The notes: generated from the sequence alone by a model not told the origin. DNA of 64,000 nucleotides from Tachypleus tridentatus (GCF_004210375.1 NC_134835.1:67796447-67860446), one strand, 5' to 3'. Counted from the stretch's first letter, positions 1-10,742 are shown. Program-made: numbers and translations.

Positions 1-336
1 TCCCACATTTCTATACTAAGTTATCGAAGGTTTGTTCAATACGGTGGTTTCAGGACGTGGATTATGTACCTGTATATCTTTCTACACATTTTTATGTAAG
101 GGTAGTGGTAAAGAAAGGGGTAATTCTACCAATACTTTAATCTTGTTCACCTAAATGTACTTAAATGTACATTTCTAGATTACTAAGTTGAAACATTTGA
201 TTTTTCTATGATATTGTCTTAATATTTTCATACATCAAGTTAATTTAAAATAGCCTTCTATTCATTCAAAAATAATATGACTAAAACTTATATATTTAAT
301 AAATTTTCAAGTTTTCACTTAACAAACAACTCCCTT
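1..336. other. Unidentified AT-rich DNA
   Basis: I see no gene, repeat or RNA in this stretch. It is AT-rich with stops in all frames. Confidence 0.5.
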
Positions 337-437
337 GTGACTCATAGACAAGTCTTAAAGCTATTCACGCTAAAAATCGAGTTTCGATACCCGTAATGGG
401 CAAAGCACAGCGTTGAGTTGTTTTATGCGTAAAAAAA
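337..437 (+). repeat. Degenerate family B SINE
   Basis: The block ACGCTAAAAATCGAGTTTCGATACCCG followed by a GGGCAAAGCACAG segment matches the middle of family B (B-box-like region plus start of the tail), as seen in the better copy at 22086-22208. The A-box side and tail are worn, and no target-site duplication is visible. Confidence 0.55.
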
Positions 438-540
438 CCTCTAGGTTACAATATTCACAATATTTCAATAGATGAAAAAGAAATAACTTTCATAGAAACT
501 TAGATATACTTTCATCATAACACAGAAAAGTTTCAGTACG

Positions 541-775
541 TTTCTATATTTAAACAAAGACTGATTCTCTAGGGGTATTTTTTTAGAACCTATAAATAAT
601 TTCTGTTATCAATATATGTTTCTAAAGTTAAAGCAAAGCACGATTTCTTAGCGTCTTTTTCAAACCTATAAATATTTCCTGTTATCAGTGTGTTTTTAAA
701 GTTAAAGCAAAGCGTAATTCCTTAGCGTATTTTTTAAACCTGTAAATAGTTTCTATTATACTTCTATGTGTCTTC
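541..775. repeat. Diverged minisatellite, ~76-bp unit, 3 copies
   Basis: Three consecutive units begin near 541, 621 and 696. Each carries the landmarks AAAGTTAAAGCAAAGC (units 2 and 3), CTTAGCG..TTTTT, AACCTATAAATA and TTTC(T/C)GTTATCA. Units are 75-80 bp and differ from each other at many positions, so the array is old. No coding potential is evident. Confidence 0.7.
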
Positions 776-1121
776 TAAGTTTAATTACAAAAATCTAAAC
801 ATTTATGTTATCTAATAATCATGACACACGTTTCCCTTTACTTTTGTGCTAAGAGCACTGAAATGGAAAAATGAATATTTAAAAATACATTTCTCCATAA
901 CATACAATATTATTCGTAAATCTGAGTCCAAGAAGAAAAAAAAAATTGATGTAAATTGCAAAAATCGAAAAAAAATTAATTGCAAAATATTAACTGTAAT
1001 ATCTCTTTTATTGTATCTTAATATATGATGTCCACATAGCGTTTTGTAGTTTAGGTATTTATTATTAATAAGAATGACCAGAATATTTAAACACCTGTTT
1101 CAATCTCACTGCAATTTATTA

Positions 1122-1401
1122 GGGCCCGGCATGGCCAAGCGTGTTAAGGCGTGCGACTCGTAATCTGAAGGTCGCGGGTTCGCATCTCTACCGCGCCAAA
1201 CATGCTCGCCCTTTCAGCCGTGGGGGCGTTATAATGTGACAGTCAATCCCACTATTCGTTGGTAAAAGAGTAGCCCAAGAGTTGGCGGTGGGTGGTGATG
1301 ACTAGCTGCCTTCCCTCTAGTCTTACACGACTAAATTAGGGACGGCTAGCACAGATAGCCCTTTGAGTAGCTTTGTGCGAAATTCCAAAACAAACAAACA
1401 A
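1122..1401 (+). mobile_element. Family A tRNA-derived SINE, full length
   Basis: This is a complete copy. It has a tRNA-like head (A-box region GGCCAAGCGTGTTAAGGC, loop CTCGTAA as in a Thr-CGU tRNA, B-box GGTTCGCATC), a long family-specific body, and a tail ending in (CAAA)n. It is flanked by a perfect 11-bp target-site duplication GCAATTTATTA at 1111-1121 and 1402-1412, showing insertion by target-primed reverse transcription. Confidence 0.93.
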
Positions 1402-1412
1402 GCAATTTATTA

Positions 1413-2310
1413 AACACGCAAACAATGTTGATATACATAAACAGAAGCAAATATTTCAGAAAAATTATATACTATAAACGTTTACAAGTAAATAACGTGT
1501 GCTGTAATCTTGAATTTGAAAACATTTTAAGCAACTCAGTAGATATTTGAACATTATTTGTTGACAGTAACTACATGGTGATACTTGGCATTGACAACGT
1601 TTCAATCACGGTGATGGTTTCTGAAATTTACCACTTTTCCATCATAGAGTTAATATACGTTAATTATTTTAAAAGTTCAGTTACGTTCTGTTTAAGTGAG
1701 CGGCCTGTCATACTTGCCTGCTGAATTTTCTTTGTATATAGATTTGATGAAAATAGAAAAAAGGCTCAGTGCGTTTTTAAAATTCTTTGGACGCTAAGCA
1801 AGGAAATATTTTGAATGTAGGCGGTGAAAGATCACAGCCTACAGAAAGTGGTTGAACTTTTTTATTGCGAGGGTGGATAAAATAAATCTATAGAAAAATC
1901 TTTAATAGAGGACACTTCTATATTGTTGACCCATGTTGGATCTGGACCTAATGGAACCTCCAGTAAATTATACAAAATCGATAACACTTTGGTTGCTATA
2001 ACACATTGTTTGTTTATTTGTATCAAAGTATTCATTTCAATCTTGTTAACTGTGTGATACATAAGTTTACCACTCTTTACAGATTAATGCTCTACTGTCA
2101 CGTGTGTATCATATTACTATTGTTGGCATAAAGCGATCGATACAACAGTGAACACATTATAATTCTTTATGGCTACAAGCGTTAATAGAGAAAAACTGAT
2201 TTGAAGATTTCCTCGTATATACACATACACTAAGACTGTTGTCAATATGTTTGGTATATCTTAATATAAAAAGCAGAGATGTATTTCAGGTTTTTATACC
2301 CACACTTATC
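1413..2310. other. Unidentified AT-rich DNA
   Basis: The longest open frame here is about 66 codons (minus, 1862-2062) and shows no recognisable domain. No repeat family described elsewhere in the window is present. Confidence 0.4.
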
Positions 2311-2432
2311 AATGGCTAAGCGGTAATTTTGCAGGCTCATAACGCTAAAAACCAAGTTTCGATACTTGTGGTGGGCATAGCACTGGTAGCCCATTACATA
2401 GTTTTAATTCTTAACAGTAAACAAAAAAAAAT
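2311..2432 (+). mobile_element. Family B SINE, near full length
   Basis: The copy runs from a head resembling CAATGGCTAAGCGGTA through AACGCTAAAAACC, a B-box-like GTTTCGATAC and TGGTGGGC, to a tail TAGCCCATTACATAG ending in AAACAAAAAAA. It is diverged but collinear with the 22086-22208 copy. A short ORF running through it (2329-2619) is incidental. Confidence 0.8.
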
Positions 2433-2815
2433 ATTCGCATCTAAACAACAAGAACATATTTTATTTAGTTTTGGATTCTTAAAACACGAAATTAAAATAT
2501 GTCTTACATTGGATTACGCGTTTAAAGTTATGGATTATCTTTATTACTTAGACCTTTGCGTGCCGAAACATATTTTTGCCAGATTATCTATACAATACGT
2601 GTTTGCAAACATGAAATAACGAAATACACTGTCTTCCCTTGCGTTTTCTATACATCTAGTAAGGGGTGTGTAGGAAGGTTTTTACACTGCGTGAGAAAAT
2701 TTATGGAATTGATATAAGTATCTAAGCATCGGATAAAACGATTATTTAAACTTTTACTTTCTAAGAAGCTCACACGATGAACTCGTTTCATGAGGGTGTT
2801 TTGAGTGTTACTGAA

Positions 2816-3090
2816 GGCCCAGCATGGTCAGGTAGTTAGGATTCTAACTCGCAATCTGCGAGTTGCTGGTTCGAATCCCCGTCACATCAAACATGCTCGC
2901 CCTTTCATCCGTGGGAGGTGTTATAATGTGACGGTCAATCCAACTATTTGCTCGTAAATTAATAGCTTAAGGGTTGGCAGTGGATGATTACGACTAGCTG
3001 CCTTCCTTCTAGTCTTCAACTACTAAATTATGGACGACTAGCGCATATAGCCCTCGGGTAGCTTTGCACAAAATGCAAAAAAACAAACAA
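2816..3090 (+). mobile_element. Family A SINE, full length
   Basis: The head GGCCCAGCATGGTCAGGTAG, B-box GGTTCGAATCCCCGTC, body and tail with CAAACAAACAA are all collinear with the copy at 1122. It carries scattered substitutions, and no convincing target-site duplication remains, so it is an older insertion. Confidence 0.88.
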
Positions 3091-3412
3091 ATAACTCCTT
3101 CCTGAGAAAAACAAACAGAAAATTTTAAATAAAAATTATCTAATCGTTTGCTCAGATGAGGAACTAGAAGCAAAAACAAAATTATTTATGTGTCATCTCC
3201 AAAAGTGAGATTGTCAGCTTTTATACTTTTTTGTATTTTCTTAGATAATACATTTTAGCTGGAACTTCAAAGAGCGTTCATACCTTTGCCCTACCCCATT
3301 GGTAGAACATTATGTCTGCGGTCTTACAATGCTAGAAAGCGGGTTAATTTGAACAGACAAAAAATAAACGATTCATTACGACGAATTGTATCTTTAAAAT
3401 ATGAGTAGGTGG

Positions 3413-3515
3413 ATTTGCGGTAAGTCTGAGGGCTTATAACTCTAAAAATCAGATTTCGATGTTTATGGTGGGTAAAGAACAGATAACTTATTGCTTTTAA
3501 CTTTGTGGTTAACAA
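3413..3515 (+). repeat. Degenerate family B SINE
   Basis: The landmarks GCGGTAAGTCTGAGG, TATAACTCTAAAAATC, GATTTCGATG and GGTGGGTAAAGAACAGATAAC follow the family B order. The tail is eroded. Confidence 0.65.
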
Positions 3516-4278
3516 AAATCGTTAGTAACTGAAACAAAGAATTTGAATGACGTTTAAAACTCTTAAAAATAAGACTCTTGAAACAATGATTCCAGTGAAG
3601 TTGCATCCTAGATAGTAGATCTAAACAGTTTGAAAGTGCATAATTTATCTTCATCAGGTTACAACTAATTAAAGTTATGATAATCTATTTGAAACTCAAA
3701 CAGTCTATTAAATATATATTTAATTTGTTTCGGAAAATATGCTACTGAGATACTGTTGTTTAGTTTAGTTTTGTATATCTGTTTAAGAAGACTTTAGAAT
3801 AATGCTTATGATTTGTGTTAACAACAATTAAGTTATATTTACTACTATTTAGTAGTTTTTAAAAACTGGATATCGAAACCCACTTCAGGAATAATTAAGC
3901 AAAAAATGAAACATTTCTTTAAATTATGGTTGTTGAAAATAATCACAGTAGTAGTGAATACGAGCACAACAAAGTTTCACATTATATATACATAAACGTT
4001 AGCTGAACTACCCCTTCAACGCATAGGGAAAGTCTAGGGACCGCCCCTAGAAGGTGACATAAAGGATAATATCCTAAATATCTACCTTTTCTGGTACTCT
4101 GCGTAAGAATACATCCCAGCTTCGGTGACAATATGTCCATATGCATATACTTTTGTCAGATAGTAATTAAATATATTGAAGTATATTTAACAGGCAGTAT
4201 TTTTTTCTTTAGTGATTTATATTGTCATAAAATTATTCTGGTTGTTTTTTCTTCCATGTATTACGATATGAAGACAGA
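3516..4278. other. Unidentified AT-rich DNA
   Basis: No gene, SINE or tandem repeat was recognised. Open frames do not exceed about 63 codons. Confidence 0.4.
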
Positions 4279-4936
4279 ATGACCTCTCGTCCTTTATTGT
4301 CACATAACATCTTTTTATTTGGGGAGTACACTCTCATTACGTGGTTCAGTGAATCTATTAATGGTTGTATCCCTGCTGATACTCTAAACGACACTCAAAC
4401 AGGCTGTGTCTTCTCTAGAAAAATCTTTGTTGAAACTAAACACTTGGCTGTTCTCCTGTTGAAGTACTTCCAAAGACGATCACAAGGGATTACTTTTGTC
4501 CTGAGCCTCATATCCTTCTATATTCGGCTCTGTTGAATTTCAGGTTGACTATCGTCATTAAACATTGTATTCATATTTATTTTTACTATGCGTCTAGTCT
4601 ATGGATGTGTGATTGATACATGTATTTTCTGGTTGTAGAATATGGAGCTATTTAATGCTAGTCTAGCCTCACATCCATGTCTCTGTGCAAATCACGAACT
4701 TACCCTCAATGCCAAGATTCCGCACGTCATGCTGTGTAGAAACGTTTCTCACGAGTTACTTCCGGCTTTACTTTTGCTGGAACCTAATGATTATTTGCTG
4801 TTTTGTATCAAATCATCTTATTTCTCCATAAATGGAGGCAATTTCTTACATTTCATTACTGTTTTAACAACTGTAGTTGTACTCGTAGAACTAGTGTTCA
4901 TAAAGACATTCCAAGAATTCCCATCAATAAATTAGT
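4279..4936 (+). pseudogene. Possible relic of a DUF3421 (natterin-like) gene
   Basis: Two short open stretches, 4279-4536 and 4642-4935, look more protein-like than their surroundings. The first contains W-x4-INGCIP-x2-TLN followed by KIFV-x3-H-x3-LLL, which follows the spacing of a DUF3421 repeat (W..NG.IP..A, IYVGRA.H.G.L.PGK). The second begins just after a plausible splice acceptor (TTTTCTGGTTGTAG, ending 4638). Its first codons would read E-Y-E-L if one extra G were removed, like the start of the next DUF3421 exon. Key glycines are missing and a frameshift is needed, so any gene is dead. The match is from memory of the family and is weak. Confidence 0.27.
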
Positions 4937-5235
4937 TGACTCGTGGACTGTTTCCTTTAAATACTGCACTTTTTATTTCTAATAAAGTAAATAAAGTACT
5001 CTTCAAGGTCGATTATACTCTTGATTCATTGTTAACGACAGTGACATTACAATCTCAGGAATAATGATAATGTTTTACATTTATAGCTGTTTCCTTCTTC
5101 CGTCATCATTCGTGGACAGTCTTCATTGAAAGAAATGTTTTCAAGTTATAAATGAATCACCTTCTGATATAGTAACACGTAAGCACACAACAATTAATAA
5201 GTATAAGGCAGAATTTTATTGATGGTGAAAAATAC

Positions 5236-6432
5236 TACAGGGTGTCCAAGTTTAGAATTAACGTAAACTTATTTTATTTGAACATTTTTGCATTATTTAA
5301 TGTTTTATTTCTTCTGTTGCAGGTTTGCGTTTCCACAACACAATAATAATGTCTTTACGTTTACAAGAGCGCGTTGAAATTTCCCTATTTTCTAGACTTC
5401 AAGGATGGACGCAGAAAGAAATAGTTGAGAAGTTCAATAACAAACATCCAGAAAGAAATCTAATATCCCCATCTTAGGTACAAAACTCTAAAAAAATTAA
5501 GTGATGAACTCGTTCTGAACGTCCCAGATATCAACAGAAATTCAAGAAGTAATCATGGCGAAGGTTATCACAAGTAAAAAAAAAAAAAATAGGCGCACGG
5601 TTGCTGAACTGGATCTTCCAAAGAGTTCAGTTCACAAAGTCCTTCATGTATAGGAATTTCACCGGTAAAAACTTTAAATCCTTCATTACCTTTCAGATGA
5701 CGAACCACACAGAAGTATGTGGTTTTTAGACAAATTTGACAAAAATAACGATTTCCTGTAGGGAGTGTTGTTTTCCGACAAAGCCAGCTTTTATTTGAAT
5801 GATGTGGTAAAAAAAAAAAAACGATTGTTATTAGTCACAGAACATTCCACAATGGTACACTAGAAATTAGCAACAAGAAGCAGAGATATTAATGGTTTGG
5901 TGTAGTGCATGGATTTTAAACGTTGTTGGATCATTTTTCTTTAAAGGTACTGTAACAAGAGAGAAATAATTGAACATACTTGGTAACGAGTTAGTGCTCA
6001 AGCCTGATGGCCTGATTTATGAAAGATGGTGTTATTAGGCACTTCTCGTTGAAAATCCTTATTTTCAACCTAATACCTTATTAGGCACTTCTCGTTGAAG
6101 AATGGTTGGATAACAATTTTCCCTGGTAGGTCGGCCGAAGAGAATTAATGGATTTGGTTCCGAGATTGCCCTATTTGAATTCAACGGACTTCCGCTATAT
6201 AGGGTTATTTAAAATCTAAAGTTTATTCTGTAAAAATTACAAACCTGCGTCATCTTAACGATAGAATCATATATCAATTGTTGCTGACTTCTTGGAAAAT
6301 ATTCAGGGAAACATGTTGTATCATTTATAAACGTGTTTTAAACTTGTCGGTGGCCATTTTGAACAGATGTTGTAACTATGTCTTTGTATAAAATTTCATT
6401 ACATTGATTTCAGACTTTATGGATACCCTGTA
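5236..6432 (+). mobile_element. Tc1/mariner-superfamily DNA transposon, decayed
   Basis: Terminal inverted repeats bound the element. The left end is TACAGGGTGTCCA, and the right end read on the minus strand is TACAGGGTATCCA (12 of 13 match); TA lies at both edges, the usual target of this superfamily. At 1,197 bp the length suits an autonomous single-transposase element. The inside carries a broken transposase frame (5349 to about 6230). No other copy of this family lies in the window. Confidence 0.85.
5349..6330 (+). pseudogene. Broken mariner-like transposase
   Basis: The frame opens with ATG at 5349 and reads as a helix-turn-helix DNA-binding start (LQERVEISLFSRLQGWTQK) for about 42 codons, then meets TAG. 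Further fragments in shifted frames include a second HTH-like piece (AELDLPKSSVHKVL) and, near 6100-6230, a stretch with EEWLDNNFP and VGRRE. This matches the part of these transposases that follows the catalytic D (usual pattern WLD..FPG.WIGRRG, then WP.RSPDL). Several frameshifts, stops and A-runs show it is inactive. A 22-bp direct repeat (6032-6053 and 6078-6099) duplicated part of this region. Confidence 0.75.
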
Positions 6433-6610
6433 TATGTTCCGACAGACCCATGTTCTGACCAAAATGTAGTAATGTTCCACCATCAATAAAATTCTTTTCT
6501 GAGCTTATAAATTGTTGTTTGTCTACCTATTATTATAATAACATAATGTGCTTCTTTACTCAAGTACTCTCCGTTATGTGATTTTCAATTATTCTCTCCT
6601 AAGTTATTAT

Positions 6611-6890
6611 TGTTTGTTTGTTTGTTTTGAATTTGGCGCAAAACTACACAAGAGCTATCTGTGCTAGCTGTCCCTAATTGAGCAGTGTAAGATTAAAGGG
6701 AAGACAGCTAGTCATCACCATCCACCGCCAACTCTTAGGCTACTCTTTTACCAACAAATAATAACGCCCCACAATATTATAACGCTCTACGACTGAAAAG
6801 AAAAGAGCATATTTGGTGTGAAAGGGATTCGATCCCGCGACCCTCAGATTACGAGTCGAGCGTCTTAACCACCTGACTTTCTCGTGCCCA
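6611..6890 (-). mobile_element. Family A SINE, full length, inverted
   Basis: On the plus strand it opens with the reversed (CAAA)n tail (TGTTTGTTTGTTTG) and closes with the reversed tRNA-like head (TTAACCACCTGACTTTC). The B-box region reads GATTCGATCCC. Flanks AGTTATTA and AGGTATTA may be remnants of a target-site duplication. Confidence 0.88.
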
Positions 6891-7969
6891 TGAGGTATTA
6901 GATATCTAATGGAAAGTTTTAGCTTTTCTAGATCTTTATCAGTGAGAGCTGATATTTCTATACTAATGTATATCATAGGCTCATAAATATTTGATAGAAA
7001 ATACAGTTGATTATTTGCAATTTCAATTCATTTAAGTTCCACTGCTAACTGGAGAACCTTTATTAAAGAAATACATCTATTCGTCTATTTTCACACAATA
7101 TATCGTCTATGAATTGGTTACATGCCAACAAATCCATCATTTCGTGAAGAGTGCCCATTTAACATATCTGGGCAAACCTTTTCAGTTCTTTTTAATATAT
7201 TTTTCATTCTTATAGTCAATAAAATTTATTTTGTTTTAATTCTTCTTTGAATCTTATGTGTTTTTCTTTTAAGTACCTATCTCTTTTTTTTTATTTCTAG
7301 TCTCTTTTTTCTTGTTTTTCTTTTATTTTTATGTAAATGTCTTCTGTAACTTCTTTTATATTTTATCTCTTTCTTCTAGACTTGCTTTTGCTATTCTCTC
7401 TTTATTTCTTAGTATTTTTTAATGATTATGTTTTAGAGTTTTATCATTTCCAAGAGATTTTCAGTTTTGAGTTGTGCACATGAAATATTAAAGTTGTTCT
7501 AGATTCTATTTTAGTTTAAACAAAATACACCACCTTGAAACAATGTGTTCATAATTTCTATCATTGTTCAGATTCTTTTTATTATTTATTAAAAATATTA
7601 CAACAGGCTTAACACATGAATAAAACAATAGTCATTTATTCGTTAAATTTTCTCTCGCATGAATGGAACAAACCCAAAAAAGAACACTTACTAACTCAGT
7701 ACTTCATTGACAATTTTTGAAATGGCTAATTAACTAACTGTCTAACTAAATGTCTCGGTTTCTTTATACAATGTTTTGTTTACAAATCGTACAAAAATTC
7801 TAGTCATCTAGTCAAATCTATAAAACAAATTACCAGTCATGTTAAAACTCCTTCCAACAAACAATACAAAACGCCTAAACTAAAGTAGTAAAGCATAGGT
7901 CCAAAAATAATATATTTAGTAAAGCACAGTACAACATTAATTAATGGACAGTATATAAGATAAGTTAAT
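6891..7969. other. Unidentified AT-rich DNA with pyrimidine-rich patch
   Basis: A T/C-rich stretch lies at about 7190-7400 (many TTCTTTTT-type runs). Nothing gene-like was recognised. Confidence 0.4.
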
Positions 7970-7980
7970 GCAAGTAGAAA

Positions 7981-8224
7981 CGGGGCTTGCCATGGTCGCG
8001 GGATTGAATCCCTGTCGCACCAAACATGCTCGCCCTTTCAGCCGTGGGGGCGCTATATTGTGATGGTCAATCCAACTATTCGTTGGTAAAAGAGTAGCCC
8101 AAGAGTTGGCGGTGGGTGGTGATGACTAGCTGCCTTCCCTCTAGTCTTACGCCGCTAAATTAGGGACGGCTAACGCAGATAGCCCTCGTGTAGCTTTGCG
8201 CGAAATAAAAAAAAACAAAAACAA
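7981..8224 (+). mobile_element. Family A SINE lacking the A-box region
   Basis: The head reads GGGGCTTGCCATGG and then jumps directly to TCGCGGGATTGAATCCCTG, so about 40 bp including the A box and anticodon region are missing. The body and tail are intact. A perfect 11-bp target-site duplication GCAAGTAGAAA (7970-7980 and 8225-8235) brackets it. The deletion either occurred after insertion or was present in the copied RNA or cDNA. Confidence 0.9.
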
Positions 8225-8238
8225 GCAAGTAGAAATGA

Positions 8239-8362
8239 GCGTGCGTTTGTGTTTTTTTATAGCAGAGCCACATCGGGCTATCTGTTAAGCCCACCGAGGG
8301 AAATCAAACCTTTAATTTTAGCATCAAAAATCCGTAGAGTTACCGCTGTACTAGCGGTTAGC
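8239..8362 (-). mobile_element. Family C SINE, full length, inverted
   Basis: Reading on the minus strand, it has a head with GCGGTAACTCTACGGATTTT, a B-box-like region, GGTGGGCTTAACAGATAGCCCGATGTGGCTCTGC, and an (AC)-rich tail. A perfect 11-bp target-site duplication AGTAGAAATGA lies at 8228-8238 and 8363-8373. Its target overlaps the right target-site duplication of the adjacent family A SINE. Confidence 0.88.
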
Positions 8363-8813
8363 AGTAGAAATGATATTGAATAAAATCATGTCTCGGTCAC
8401 TTCCCATATTCTTGTAACCTGAAATGACACATAGTACAAAAAAATTCTCAACGCTTCAAAGTGTTTTGTGATGTATAATCAGGACATTTTCTTCTAAATT
8501 GCTGTACCCAAATAACTACACAGTCCTGCAAATCTAAACTTTATAAAAACTGTTTTGGATTCGAAAACGGATTATCATAATTTGCCTACGCAGACTTCCA
8601 AAACAATATTCATTTTTTCTATCATGTGAGGATTTTATACAAATCGGGAAGGAAAACTGTTATTTGGATCACATTATTATTTAGTTTACCAAATAAATAT
8701 TTTTCATTCTTATGTTTGATGAGAGGATGAACATTGATGTCAAAGGAAAATGCATTCATATTTTTGACTGCTTTTTTTGCGAAAAAAAAGTGTTATGGTC
8801 TTTCTTTTATATA

Positions 8814-9427
8814 TTGCAATAACCAGCAGTAATCAGCCATCATGCTGATATTCCACTTCTCTGATACCTCCTATCCATCTCCCTAATATCTTGATGAAAC
8901 TTTTCCTGCAGTTTCTCGCTGACGAAACTGAGATGTTTAGGAAATAGTCAATATGTGAGTGTAAGAAATAAATTTTTAAGCCCATATTACAACTTTTAAG
9001 TTTATCGAGCATGTTGTTGAGAGCAATTGGGTTCTTGTTGTTTCCTACAAATTTGTTAATAACATCTTTAAAACAATCCACGTTTCTTTTTCAACTTTTA
9101 CTCATTGTCCTTTCGAATTGTTCACGTTACATGAGCAAAAAATGGCAGTCATCTCTATGTTTTCTACGCTCACGTCATACCGCTATAACTTCAAAAGGCA
9201 GAGACTTTTCTCTTACCTCTAGTCCATTATCCCAATTCTTCGACACAAATGAGGAAAACTATGTGCAGAGCCCATGATTTGTCTTTATCCCTAGGTTTTA
9301 TTTCAAAATACGCGTAATGCTCTGTTTTGAAAAATTGTGTAAGGTTTTGCTCTTGTTTCTTTACAACAAATTTATCACTAAAATAACAGAATATGTCTAG
9401 ATCATTCACACAACCACTTGTTGCCAT
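8814..9427 (-). pseudogene. Internally deleted copy of a multicopy arthropod orphan family
   Basis: ATG at 9427 opens a frame with DIFCYF, a KxKDKSWA-H motif and a late Cys. This corresponds to the N-terminal zinc-binding part of a widespread orphan family (typical pattern FCY.CG ... GDQDKSWAPH..C). After a stop near 9229, shifted frames keep a WTRGKRKVSAF-type and a RDDCHF-type piece. The next recognisable part is already the C-terminus: CFKDVINKFVGN, MGLKIYFLHSHIDYF, FHQDI, RYQ and MMADYCW, ending near 8815. In the intact family these ends are several hundred residues apart, so the middle is deleted. Multiple frameshifts confirm it is dead. Family function is unknown to me; its copy number suggests a mobile element or hitchhiker. 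Confidence 0.7.
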
Positions 9428-10275
9428 GGCGACAAATAAATAATATTGAAAAGAAATATTAATGCTAAAATGCATGCACAAACAAATACTATCCAGAAAT
9501 GGCACGTGATATAGCTTGTTAACCGTTTATATACAAGCGGTGTGCTCTTCGTGGATTCTAGAAAGATCGACAGGACTCTCACGTCGCGATTGGTCCAGAA
9601 AAATTTATGGCTCAACATTTTGACCGTAACAGAATGCGATCCAATTTCAATGAATACGATTCACTTAAAGTATATCTGACGTTTTGTGAAAAAAAATTAT
9701 ACGTGATGTAGACAAATTGATATTTTTGGGTTCAGCGTACAGAATTTACCGTATAATATGTAAAAACCTTAAAACAATAAAACCATCGCAGACCTGCGTT
9801 ATTAGAATTTTTTCTTCAATACCCAACAAATTTACTTACGGGAATTATCTCTGGAATCAGGCTCTTTCACCAAAAACAAATCGTACCATCTATACTTAGA
9901 TATCCATATCGTTAACCAAACATTCATATTCAAGGTTTTGAATAAAACAAACATTTAAAGATATTCCAAATGTGGGAAAGTTAAACTTTTCACATACGAT
10001 AGAATTTGTTATACATTACAAGACTTTGTGAACAGAGCTTGTAAACTTACTCAGTGTTTTTCACAAATAAAATTTCTCTATCTTATTTTAAACTGGAAAT
10101 TCATTAAACTGTTCGAGAAATTCAACAGTAGCCTTGCTATAGATTACGGTTTGATCTTTTCAAAACTTTACGCTACGCATTTTCATTTTTAAATATTGTT
10201 CTAGGTAATTTTAAACCGCTTGAGTATAACTGACCATGGTTAGTTTTAGCTCCCGTTAGTTTAATATAGTCATAT
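9428..10275. other. Unidentified AT-rich DNA
   Basis: Two short ORFs (9406-9618 minus, 9717-9899 plus) show no recognised domain. No repeats were noted. Confidence 0.4.
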
Positions 10276-10390
10276 TGTAGGTCAGCGGTAAGTATGTAGA
10301 CTCAAAACTCTAAAATACAAAATTCAATTCTCCACCATGAACACAGTGTAAATAACTCATTTCTAGGCTTGCGTTAAAACGAACAATAAA
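10276..10390 (+). repeat. Degenerate family B/C SINE
   Basis: GGTCAGCGGTAAGTATGTAGACTC, then AACTCTAAAATACAAAATTC and ATTCTCCACCATG, follows the shared B/C head order. The tail is nearly unrecognisable. Confidence 0.45.
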
Positions 10391-10617
10391 TAGACTAAGC
10401 TGTTACTCTACTAAGTTTATAACAATATTGTTGCATCATTAGTTAAACTGCATTAGGTTTTACCAACCAGTTTAATTCTCACATTAACCACAGCTGTATA
10501 TTATTATCATTATGGAACCTTGTGAATTTTGTTCTGTTTACTTTGTTACGGGGTTAACCTTATTTATGATTTTTTGCCAATTCTGCGTATTTCGCTCGTA
10601 ACAGAGATTATTTAAAG

Positions 10618-10742
10618 TGTTTGTTTGTTTGTAGTTAAGCACAAAGGTTTACAATAGCCTATCTGTGCTCTATCCACCACGGCTATCGAAACACGGTTTT
10701 TAGCTTTGTAAATCCGCAAACATACCGCTGTGCCACTGGGGG
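10618..10742 (-). mobile_element. Family B SINE, inverted
   Basis: It opens with TTTGTTTGTTTGTAGTTAAGCACAAAG (reversed tail) and closes with ACCGCTGTGCCACTGGGGG (reversed head). It is complete but has about one substitution every few bases in the B-box part (ATCGAAACACGG). Confidence 0.82.

Noticed and set aside
1122..1200. tRNA gene at the SINE head (and at other family A heads)
   Set aside because: The cloverleaf is incomplete, the acceptor arm does not pair, and the same sequence recurs with a SINE body attached. These are SINE promoters, not tRNA genes.
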